5,359 nt of DNA from an uncultured Prevotellaceae bacterium (GTDB lineage: Bacteria > Bacteroidota > Bacteroidia > Bacteroidales > Bacteroidaceae), in NCBI GenBank assembly GCA_946187025.1, contig CAMHPM010000136.1, forward strand, positions 1 through 5,359. Reading direction: 5' to 3'. The notes below the pieces were generated by a model. It made no database searches. It saw only the letters and a list, made by a program, of their open reading frames with translations, and was not told the origin of the DNA. Position numbers and translations under genes: made by a program. How positions within the stretch are numbered: position 1 is the first letter of the stretch; each line of letters begins with the position of its first letter. Shown here one piece after another: positions 1 through 5,135 of this stretch.

Positions 1-55
1 CCAGGGGAGAGGGGTACTCCCCCTTTTAGGTGGGAGAGTCCATGCGGGGAGTTGT
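1..55. repeat. G/C-run hairpin segment next to the left inverted-repeat arm
   Basis: Non-coding stretch with purine and pyrimidine runs: AGGGGAGAGGGG near 3-14, CTCCCCCTTT at 17-26 and GGGAG at 32-36. CTCCC (17-21) can pair with GGGAG (32-36) to make a small hairpin. Read on the minus strand, AAAGGGGGAG lies 29 nt beyond the 41-bp core at 56-96; the same 10-mer lies 25 nt beyond the matching core on the right (2036-2045). The two sites therefore look like diverged copies of one composite element of about 80-100 bp. No gene is visible here; an upstream gene may end before position 1. Confidence 0.5.
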
Positions 56-96
56 GCATCTGATAAATCTGATAAATCACCGCATGGCGGTATGTT
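56..96 (-). repeat. Left arm of 41-bp inverted repeat (40/41 match to 1970-2010)
   Basis: The reverse complement of this segment matches 1970-2010 at 40 of 41 positions, the one difference being A/T near 65 and 2001. It contains two tandem copies of TGATAAATC (61-69 and 70-78), then a mini-hairpin ACCGC-ATG-GCGGT (79-91). The two arms face each other across about 1.87 kb holding the thioesterase-dprA operon. No transposase or recombinase is present, so a dispersed REP-like intergenic element is the simplest explanation. Confidence 0.85.
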
Positions 97-97
97 A

Positions 98-124
98 AAA
101 ACATGTTCCTACGGAACAAGTTTT
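98..124 (-). terminator. Probable intrinsic terminator downstream of dprA (could act both ways)
   Basis: AAAAC (98-102) pairs with GTTTT (120-124), and TGTTCC (104-109) pairs with GGAACA (113-118). There is one A/A mismatch (103/119) and a 3-nt loop TAC (110-112). On the minus strand the stem runs into a T-rich tail, as expected for a terminator 75 nt after the dprA stop. The A and T tracts on either side make it nearly symmetric, so it could also stop plus-strand transcripts. The G/C part of the stem is short, so strength is uncertain. Confidence 0.55.
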
Positions 125-159
125 ATCTATCTGGAATTACATGAATTGTGGAAAGTAAT

Positions 160-210
160 GAGTGCGGAGTCTCGGGGTCGCGAGTGCGGAGTCGTGATGT
201 CACGAGTGCG
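160..210. repeat. Degenerate 22-bp tandem repeat overlapping the dprA 3' end
   Basis: GAGTGCG occurs at 160, 182 and 204, an exact 22-nt period; the first two copies extend to GAGTGCGGAGTC (12 nt identical). The third copy lies inside the last codons of dprA, whose stop is at 200-202, so the final residues of DprA (Ser-Ala-His-Ser) are written in repeat DNA. The repeat is short and its units have diverged outside the first 7-12 nt. Confidence 0.6.
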
Positions 211-1342
211 CACTTGTGTTTTTCAGTCTGTAGCGTGCGCCGCCCATGAGCTCCACGATGTCTTTGCATTCGAGTTCGTAGAGGGCAGCGCTGATGGTTG
301 GGTATGGCAGTCCGGTCTGTGCCACGAGGTTGTTGATTTGTATGCTGTCGGCAGTGCGCATGATTTCGACCAGCCGCTGTTCGTCGGGGCTGAGTTGTGC
401 CGAGAGTTCGGGAAAGAGTGTTGGTTGTGCAGTGGCGGCGGCCGGCTTTTCGGCCCAGTTCATTGCAGTGAGCAGGTCGTCGGCCGATTGTATCATCTGT
501 GCCTGCTGGCAGGCGATGAGGTTGTTGCATCCGCGACTCATGGTGTCGGTTGTGCGTCCTGGCAGTGCAAAGACGTCGCGGTTGTAGCTTTGTGCCATCT
601 CGGCCGTGATGAGCGAGCCGCCCCGCTCTCCGCTTTCTATCACGATGGTTGCATCGGTCATTCCGGCCACTATGCGGTTGCGTTGCACGAAGTTCATGCG
701 GTCGGGGGTGGTGCCCGACGTGTATTCGGTGAGCAGACCACCGTGTTGTGTCATTTGGCTTGCCGTGGCGCGGTGGGTGGCAGGATAGATGCGGTCGAGC
801 CCATGGGCCAGCACGGCCACGGTGTCGAGTCCGGCTTCGATGGCTGCCCGGTGTGCGCAGATGTCGATGCCGTAGGCCAGTCCGCTGACGATGAGTGTCT
901 GTGGCAGTTGGCGTGCTATGTCGGCAATGAGTTGTTGGCAGAAATCGCGGCCGTAGGGTGTGGCTTTGCGCGAGCCGACGATGCTGATGGTGTGTCGGGG
1001 GTTGAGGTCGGTGTTGCCGTAGAAGAAGAGCAGCAGTGGTGCGTCGTGGCACGCGAGCAGTCGGTGTGGATATGCGGGATGAGTCTTGGTATATGCCACG
1101 AGGTTGTGCCGGGCCATGTAGTCGAGTTCGCGTTCGGCATCGGGCAGATAGTCGTCGAACCGGGCGATTGCATTCTGAAGCCGTGGTGTGGCGTGTGTGA
1201 TGACTTCGCCTATGTTGTGACGATGGGCATAGAGCGTTGTGGCCGACCCGGCTTCGTCAATGAGTTGGTTGCCTATGGCCAGTCCCACCTGCGGCAGGCG
1301 TGTGAGGGCCAGGGTGTAGAGTGTTTCGTCGCGATAGTCCAT
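200..1342 (-). CDS. dprA: DNA-processing protein DprA (Smf family)
   Basis: DprA binds single-stranded DNA, protects it and loads RecA during natural transformation; many species not known to be competent also keep it. The 380-aa product is a usual full length. In order: a helix-hairpin-helix/SAM-like N-terminus (about 1-60); an extended Rossmann fold (about 85-290) with IVGSRKATPYG (121-131), SGLAYGID (153-160), VLAHGLDRIYP (177-187), RNRIVAGM (221-228), ESGERGGSLITA (236-247) and ALPG (259-262); and a winged-helix DML1-like tail (about 316-373). RGGSL in place of the RSGSL of Bacillus DprA fits my recollection of Bacteroidetes proteins. The start lies 7 nt after the thioesterase stop, so the two genes are almost certainly cotranscribed. 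No Shine-Dalgarno is visible. No competence genes are in the window, so transformation cannot be inferred. Confidence 0.96.
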   Translation of the reverse strand: MDYRDETLYTLALTRLPQVGLAIGNQLIDEAGSATTLYAHRHNIGEVITHATPRLQNAIARFDDYLPDAERELDYMARHNLVAYTKTHPAYPHRLLACHDAPLLLFFYGNTDLNPRHTISIVGSRKATPYGRDFCQQLIADIARQLPQTLIVSGLAYGIDICAHRAAIEAGLDTVAVLAHGLDRIYPATHRATASQMTQHGGLLTEYTSGTTPDRMNFVQRNRIVAGMTDATIVIESGERGGSLITAEMAQSYNRDVFALPGRTTDTMSRGCNNLIACQQAQMIQSADDLLTAMNWAEKPAAATAQPTLFPELSAQLSPDEQRLVEIMRTADSIQINNLVAQTGLPYPTISAALYELECKDIVELMGGARYRLKNTSAHS

Positions 1343-1349
1343 GGGGTTG

Positions 1350-1727
1350 CTATAATATGTCGATGTCGCTCAGCTGTCCGTTGACCACACACACGGTATC
1401 GACCGTGGCGCGGATGGCAAGACGCATGTCGGGCAGCCGGTAGATGTCTTGGTGGAATATGTATTTGAACGAGTTGTGTTCGAAGCTGGTGCGCACCACA
1501 AATTCGTCGCCGCTCTTGAGCGGAAGCTTGAATCGCATGGTGATGGCCGACACGACGGCATCGATGCCATCGGCATGGAGACGGGCAAAGCTGATGCCGC
1601 GCGAGAGGAGAAACTCGTGGCGGGCATGTTCGATGTAGTGCTGGTAGTTGGCATTGTTGACAATGCCTTGGAGGTCGCATTCGTAGTCGCGCACCTTCAT
1701 CTTCAGTTCGTGCTGGTAGTTTTCCAT
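1350..1727 (-). CDS. Acyl-CoA thioesterase, hot-dog fold (4HBT family)
   Basis: Small hot-dog enzyme of the 4-hydroxybenzoyl-CoA thioesterase/YbgC type, expected to hydrolyse acyl-CoA to free acid and CoA in the cytoplasm; the natural substrate cannot be read from sequence. The family signature is clear near the N-terminus: VRDYECDLQGIVNNANYQHY, with the probable catalytic Asp followed by Gly-Ile-Val and an Asn-Tyr motif, then the HAR-E-L helix. I chose the ATG at 1725-1727 (125 aa, beginning MENYQHELK) because recalled Bacteroidales homologues start there; the in-frame ATG at 1755-1757 would add ten residues of no recognisable similarity (135 aa). It is the first gene of the operon and is followed by dprA 7 nt after its TAG stop. 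A promoter-like box lies just upstream at 1786-1796. Confidence 0.9.
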   Translation of the reverse strand: MENYQHELKMKVRDYECDLQGIVNNANYQHYIEHARHEFLLSRGISFARLHADGIDAVVSAITMRFKLPLKSGDEFVVRTSFEHNSFKYIFHQDIYRLPDMRLAIRATVDTVCVVNGQLSDIDIL

Positions 1728-1785
1728 TGAGGTTATGGGTTGTTTTATCTGTAACATGTGGTAACGGCAGTGGATGTCGTTGCGA

Positions 1786-1796
1786 CAAAGTTACGA
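1786..1796 (-). promoter_or_regulatory. Putative -7 promoter box for the thioesterase-dprA operon
   Basis: On the minus strand this reads TCGTAACTTTG, containing TAACTTTG, a match to the Bacteroidetes -7 consensus TAnnTTTG. Transcription would start about 7 nt further on, near 1779, giving a leader of roughly 20 nt to the ATG at 1757 or 50 nt to the ATG at 1727. No clear TTTG -33 box is seen at the expected spacing. The same 11-mer stands before the antiporter gene on the other strand. Confidence 0.6.
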
Positions 1797-1820
1797 AAGA
1801 TTTCTGACATGATGGTGACA

Positions 1821-1882
1821 TTTTATTAATAATAAATAATAATTGATGAATAATGAATAATTAATAATGAATAATGAATAGC
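1821..1882. repeat. AT-rich tract with heptad repeat GAATAAT
   Basis: Positions 1821-1880 contain five G and no C. From 1848 the tract is in 7-nt register: GAATAAT at 1848, 1855 and 1869, with TAATAAT at 1862 and a decayed unit at 1876. It lies upstream of the thioesterase promoter in the divergent intergenic region, so it could affect DNA bending or act as an UP-like element, but it also resembles the low-complexity spacer DNA common in this group. Confidence 0.7.
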
Positions 1883-1893
1883 GGATGTGCTTT

Positions 1894-1919
1894 CCATCCG
1901 GATGGCTAATCTTCAATTT
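1894..1919. repeat. Palindrome CCATCCGGATGG plus GGCTAATCTTCAATTT repeat unit
   Basis: The perfect 12-bp palindrome CCATCCGGATGG (1894-1905) overlaps the 16-mer GGCTAATCTTCAATTT (1904-1919). Both recur downstream, but apart: the palindrome at 2010-2021 and the 16-mer at 2092-2107. The intergenic region therefore seems to be assembled from shuffled repeat modules. No coding function is apparent. Confidence 0.7.
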
Positions 1920-1969
1920 GCACGCAGTGCATTATTGTGTAACTTATCAGGAATTACAGGAAGAAAAGA

Positions 1970-2010
1970 AACATACCGCCATGCGGTGATTTATCAGATT
2001 AATCAGATGC
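1970..2010 (+). repeat. Right arm of 41-bp inverted repeat (40/41 match to 56-96)
   Basis: Matches the reverse complement of 56-96 with one mismatch. It includes the mini-hairpin ACCGC-CAT-GCGGT (1975-1987). This arm lies between two divergent promoters, so it cannot serve as a transcription terminator for either flanking operon. That argues for a REP-like or recombination role rather than termination for the repeat family as a whole. Confidence 0.85.
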
Positions 2011-2083
2011 CATCCGGATGGCACTCCCTCCCCATAAAGGGGGAGGGCTGGGGAGAGGGTCTATCATCCCCCCTTGGGGGGAT
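2008..2083. repeat. Cluster of a palindrome and two G/C-run hairpins
   Basis: Three structures in tandem. TGCCATCCGGATGGCA (2008-2023) is a perfect 16-bp palindrome. CCCTCCCC (2026-2033) pairs with GGGGAGGG (2040-2047) around a 6-nt loop. ATCCCCCC (2066-2073) pairs with GGGGGGAT (2076-2083) around TT, so the closing pairs must open to form a loop. A GGGGAGAGGG run lies between the two hairpins. With the 41-bp core this makes a composite element whose diverged copy is at 1-96. Confidence 0.7.
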
Positions 2084-2091
2084 AAGAGGGG

Positions 2092-2150
2092 GGCTAATCT
2101 TCAATTTTCAATTTTCAATCTTCAATTTTATTCCTCATTCTTCAATCTTC
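2092..2150. repeat. T/C-rich TTCAATTT tandem tract
   Basis: Starts with the second copy of GGCTAATCTTCAATTT (2092-2107) and continues as loosely repeated TTCAATTT/TTCAATC units to about 2150. The plus strand has very few G residues across it. It ends about 35 nt before the antiporter -7 box. Translating through it gives low-complexity Asn/Phe/Ile-rich peptide that should not be annotated as a gene. Confidence 0.65.
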
Positions 2151-2181
2151 GCAGACAGAGCGTCAGTATATGAAAAAAAAG

Positions 2182-2192
2182 TCGTAACTTTG
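2182..2192 (+). promoter_or_regulatory. Putative -7 promoter box for the antiporter gene
   Basis: TCGTAACTTTG contains TAACTTTG (2185-2192), matching the Bacteroidetes -7 consensus TAnnTTTG; an A8 tract precedes it (2173-2180). A start site about 7 nt downstream would fall at about 2199, directly before the ATG at 2201, implying a leaderless or nearly leaderless mRNA. No TTTG -33 element is seen at the expected spacing. Confidence 0.6.
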
Positions 2193-2200
2193 CAGCAGAT

Positions 2201-4351
2201 ATGGACTCACTCTTGTCGTACATACACTTTCCTATTCAGGACCCCACCTGGGTGTTCTTCCTGGTGTTGCTCATCATCTTGCTGGCACCTATGGTGTTCA
2301 ACAAGTTGCGCATTCCGCATATAGTGGGAATGATACTTGCCGGTGTGCTCATCGGCGAACACGGGTTGAACATACTGGAACGCGATGCGAGCTTCAAGCT
2401 GTTTGGTCAGGTAGGAATATACTACATCATGTTCCTGGCCGGACTGGAGATGGACCTCGTGGGTTTCAAACAGAACCTGTCGAAAGGTCTGCTGTTTGGA
2501 GCGCTGACCACGCTCATACCGTTTCTGTGCGGCTTCCTGGCCGGGTTCTATCTGCTCGACTACTCAGTATCCACATCGCTGCTGCTGGCATGTATATTTG
2601 CCTCGCACACCATCGTGGCTTACCCCATCGTGGCACGATACGGACTGTCGAAACATCCGGCTGTGACCATATCGATTGCCGCCACGATGATAGCACTGCT
2701 CTTTGCACTCTTGTTCCTGGCAGTCATCTCGACACGCTACAAGGGCGATGGCGACGCGTGGTTCTGGATATTGTTTGTGCTGAAGTGTGTGGCATACTTC
2801 GTGGGATTGTTCCTCATCTTCCCGCCTATCATCAGGTTGGTGTTCAAACACTACACCGAGCGGGTGATACAATATATCTTTGTGCTGGCAATGATGTTCT
2901 TTGCAGCCGTGATGGCCGAGTTGTGTGGCATCGAGGGCCTGTTGGGAGCATTCCTCTCAGGACTGATATTCAACCGGTTCATACCACATACATCGTCGTT
3001 GATGAACAGAATCGAGTTTGTGGGCAACGCCTTGTTCATACCCTACTTCCTGGTGGGAGTGGGCATGTTGGTCAACCTGCGTCCGCTGTTCAGCGAGATG
3101 GGCGCTATAGGCGTCGTGTTGGTGATCGTGGTGGTGAGCACCCTGAGCAAGCTGCTGGCTTCATCGATAAGCCGTAAGCTGCTGGGTTTCAACCATGCAC
3201 AAGGCCTGATGATGTTCGGATTGTCCGAAGCCCATGCTGCAGGAGCCATCGCAATGGTGATGGTGGGAACAACGCTCGTGGTGAATAAGACCACCGGCGA
3301 GACACTGATGCCAGGCGAGGTGCTCGACGGTGTGGTGGTGATGATACTCATATCGTGCATCATCAGTTCGATAGTGACCGATCAGGGTGCGCGCCGCATG
3401 AAACTGCAGGAAACCGACAGCCAGGACGGCGGAAGCGGAAAACCATCGGACGACGAGAAGATACTGATACTGCTGAAAGACACATCACGGATAAGAAACA
3501 TAACGCAGACAGCAATCATGATGCGAAACCAACAGCTGAACCGTGGACTGATATGCCTCAACGTGGTGAACGATGCCGACTACACCGAGCAGTCGCAACG
3601 ACAGAGCCGCGAGGTGCTCAACCAGGCAGAAGAGATATGTGTGGCTGCCGACATACCGGTGCAGACACAGAGCCGCCTGGCAGTCAACATAGTGAACGGA
3701 GTGATACACAGCATGAGGGAAAACGATGCGTCGGAAATACTGATAGGCCTGCACGAGAAGGTGAACGGCGACATGTCGTTCTACGGACATTTTGCCCAAG
3801 AACTGATAAAGAACATGAACCGTCAGCTCATCATCGTGGACTACACCATGCCGGTGAACACACTGCGCAAGATTGTGGTCGTGGTGCCCGAGCGAGCCGA
3901 ATACGAAGTAGGATTCTACAGGTGGGTGAGACGCCTGGCACGACTCACCAACGAGATAGGATGCCGTATAGAGTTCCGCACATCGGAATCGACCGGACGA
4001 CTTATACACCAATATATGAGCAATTACCACTCGAGCGTGAGGGCTGAGTATGTATTGCTCGAATCGACACTGCCACAAGCCATCGAGACACTGTCGGCCG
4101 AAATCAATGCCGACCAACTGCTCGTGGTGGTGACAGCACGACCAGGAGGCATAAGCTACCAGAAAGGCTACAACCGATTGGCCGACATCATACAGGACAA
4201 GGTGCTGCGACGATGCAGTGTGATGATGATCTTCCCCGACCAATATGGCGAGAACAACGAAGAATATTCGTTTACAGCTCCGCTCGGAGTACGCTACGAC
4301 CAGTCGAAGGCATCGGCATGGCTGTCGAAGTGGATTAGCAAGGTGGGATGA
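2201..4351 (+). CDS. CPA2/Kef-type cation:proton antiporter with C-terminal USP-like domains
   Basis: Inner-membrane protein of 716 aa, expected from family to exchange Na+ or K+ for protons. Residues about 17-394 form the Na_H_exchanger domain with some 12-13 hydrophobic segments. Recognisable landmarks are GMILAGVLIGEHG (43-55), MFLAGLEMDLVGF (77-89), ASHTIVAYPIVARYG (134-148), a GLLGAFLSGL turn (246-255), the FLVGVGMLVNL segment (283-293) and SEAHAAGAIAMVMVG (342-356). Residues about 417-548 and 553-680 look like two tandem universal-stress-protein-like cytoplasmic domains, a regulatory arrangement known in bacterial CPA2 proteins. Odd point: the helix after the ASHT segment (151-178) contains no acidic residue, and ungapped alignment to KefC places A165-L166 where Gln-Asp is expected. 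The start is supported by the promoter box 9 nt upstream and the first helix beginning near residue 17. Ion and direction are unknown. Confidence 0.92.
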   Translation: MDSLLSYIHFPIQDPTWVFFLVLLIILLAPMVFNKLRIPHIVGMILAGVLIGEHGLNILERDASFKLFGQVGIYYIMFLAGLEMDLVGFKQNLSKGLLFGALTTLIPFLCGFLAGFYLLDYSVSTSLLLACIFASHTIVAYPIVARYGLSKHPAVTISIAATMIALLFALLFLAVISTRYKGDGDAWFWILFVLKCVAYFVGLFLIFPPIIRLVFKHYTERVIQYIFVLAMMFFAAVMAELCGIEGLLGAFLSGLIFNRFIPHTSSLMNRIEFVGNALFIPYFLVGVGMLVNLRPLFSEMGAIGVVLVIVVVSTLSKLLASSISRKLLGFNHAQGLMMFGLSEAHAAGAIAMVMVGTTLVVNKTTGETLMPGEVLDGVVVMILISCIISSIVTDQGARRMKLQETDSQDGGSGKPSDDEKILILLKDTSRIRNITQTAIMMRNQQLNRGLICLNVVNDADYTEQSQRQSREVLNQAEEICVAADIPVQTQSRLAVNIVNGVIHSMRENDASEILIGLHEKVNGDMSFYGHFAQELIKNMNRQLIIVDYTMPVNTLRKIVVVVPERAEYEVGFYRWVRRLARLTNEIGCRIEFRTSESTGRLIHQYMSNYHSSVRAEYVLLESTLPQAIETLSAEINADQLLVVVTARPGGISYQKGYNRLADIIQDKVLRRCSVMMIFPDQYGENNEEYSFTAPLGVRYDQSKASAWLSKWISKVG

Positions 4352-4380
4352 ACCTCCCCTAACCCCTCACTCATAAAACC

Positions 4381-4407
4381 AAATGGTAAATCAGTAAATG
4401 GTAAGTG
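4381..4407 (+). repeat. GTAAATG-type repeat upstream of the ABC ATPase gene
   Basis: Short units of 7-8 nt, AAATG-GTAAATCA-GTAAATG-GTAAGTG. Positions 4381-4401 match 5090-5110 at 20 of 21 bases (A/C difference at 4393). The ATG at 4398 that would lengthen the ABC ATPase lies inside this repeat, which argues against it being the real start. No intrinsic terminator is visible in the 4352-4412 gap, so read-through from the antiporter gene is likely. Confidence 0.75.
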
Positions 4408-4412
4408 AATCG

Positions 4413-5120
4413 ATGATACAACTAAGAAATATAACCAAGAGCTTTGGTCAGCTGCAAGTGCTGAAAGGCATCGACCTCGACATCGAACGTGGTGAGGTGG
4501 TGAGCATCGTGGGTCCGAGCGGTGCCGGCAAGACCACCCTGCTGCAGATAATGGGTACGCTCGACGATGCCGATGGTGGTGAAATCATAATCGATGGCCG
4601 ACACCTTAACGGCATGAGCCAGAAAGAGTTGGCACGATTCCGCAACGAACATATCGGATTTGTGTTTCAGTTTCATCAGCTGTTGCCCGAGTTCACTGCG
4701 TTGGAAAACGTGATGATACCAGCCATGATAGCCAATAAGCCACAGAAGGAAACACGGCAGCGAGCCAAGGAATTGCTCGACATGATGGGGCTGGCCGAAC
4801 GTATGGACCACAAACCTGCAGAACTGTCGGGCGGCGAGAAACAGCGCGTGGCTGTAGCACGTGCACTCATCAACCAACCATCGGTCGTACTGGCCGACGA
4901 GCCGTCGGGAAGCCTCGACTCAAAGAACAAGGCAGAACTGCATCAGCTCTTCTTCGACCTGCGCAAACAACTGGGACAGACTTTCGTAATCGTAACACAC
5001 GACGAAGAACTGGCACAACTCACCGACCGCACCATACACATGAAAGACGGCGAAGTGGTGGGAAGATTGAAGATTAGCCATCCGGAAGTAAATGGTAAAT
5101 CCGTAAATGGAAATCTGTAA
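4413..5120 (+). CDS. lolD: LolD-type ABC transporter ATP-binding protein
   Basis: Cytoplasmic ATPase of the LolD/MacB-type group, which drives membrane permeases that extract lipoproteins or export substrates. Numbering from MIQLRNITK (235 aa): Walker A GPSGAGKTT 34-42, Q-loop glutamine 86 in FVFQFHQLLPEF, signature LSGGEKQRV 138-146, Walker B VVLADEP 158-164, D-loop SGSLD 165-169 and switch His 196 in VTHDEE. All catalytic elements are intact. I prefer the ATG at 4413 because homologues begin MIQL; the ATG at 4398 would add MVSES from repeat DNA. The last residues, about 226-235 (VNGKSVNGNL), are also repeat-encoded and exceed the usual LolD end. No permease gene lies in the window; the next gene starts 15 nt downstream. 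The LolD name is by similarity, and another FtsE/MacB-like role remains possible. Confidence 0.88.
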   Translation: MIQLRNITKSFGQLQVLKGIDLDIERGEVVSIVGPSGAGKTTLLQIMGTLDDADGGEIIIDGRHLNGMSQKELARFRNEHIGFVFQFHQLLPEFTALENVMIPAMIANKPQKETRQRAKELLDMMGLAERMDHKPAELSGGEKQRVAVARALINQPSVVLADEPSGSLDSKNKAELHQLFFDLRKQLGQTFVIVTHDEELAQLTDRTIHMKDGEVVGRLKISHPEVNGKSVNGNL

Positions 5121-5123
5121 ATA
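5088..5123 (+). repeat. GTAAATG-type repeat at the 3' end of the ABC ATPase gene
   Basis: Five consecutive 7-8-nt units: GTAAATG (5088), GTAAATCC (5095), GTAAATG (5103), GAAATCT (5110) and GTAAATA (5117). The ATPase stop codon TAA (5118-5120) falls in the last unit, so the repeat encodes the protein tail and supplies its stop. Its first part is a near-identical copy of 4381-4401. Confidence 0.78.
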
Positions 5124-5135
5124 GTACATGACAAG

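Noticed and set aside
92..1384. Long plus-strand open frame (430 codons) across dprA
   Set aside because: It is antisense to a DprA gene with every family motif intact; its translation is Cys/Val/Gly-rich with no recognisable domain, as expected for a shadow frame.
56..2010. Composite transposon or insertion sequence delimited by the inverted repeats
   Set aside because: No transposase or recombinase gene lies between the arms, no target-site duplication is evident, and the cargo is housekeeping genes.
2026..2083. G/C-run hairpins as a transcription terminator
   Set aside because: They lie between two divergent operons, so neither transcript ends there, and no U-tract follows the stems.
1821..2150. 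CRISPR array or replication origin in the repeat-rich intergenic region
   Set aside because: There are no regular repeat-spacer units, and I saw no DnaA-box cluster or dnaA gene; the repeats are low-complexity and mixed.
1887..2324. Plus-strand open frame of 145 codons through the intergenic region into the antiporter gene
   Set aside because: It translates repeats (GEGWGEGLSSPLGG and FNFQFSIFNF type sequence) and overlaps the antiporter start in another frame. This is a typical spurious hypothetical protein.
3485..4243. Minus-strand open frame of 252 codons opposite the antiporter C-terminal domains
   Set aside because: Its translation is His/Cys/Val-rich with no family features, and the plus-strand USP-like fold is convincing; it is a shadow.
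4398..4412. ATG at 4398 as the start of the ABC ATPase
   Set aside because: It lies inside the GTAAATG repeat and adds MVSES before the usual family start MIQL; kept only as an alternative.
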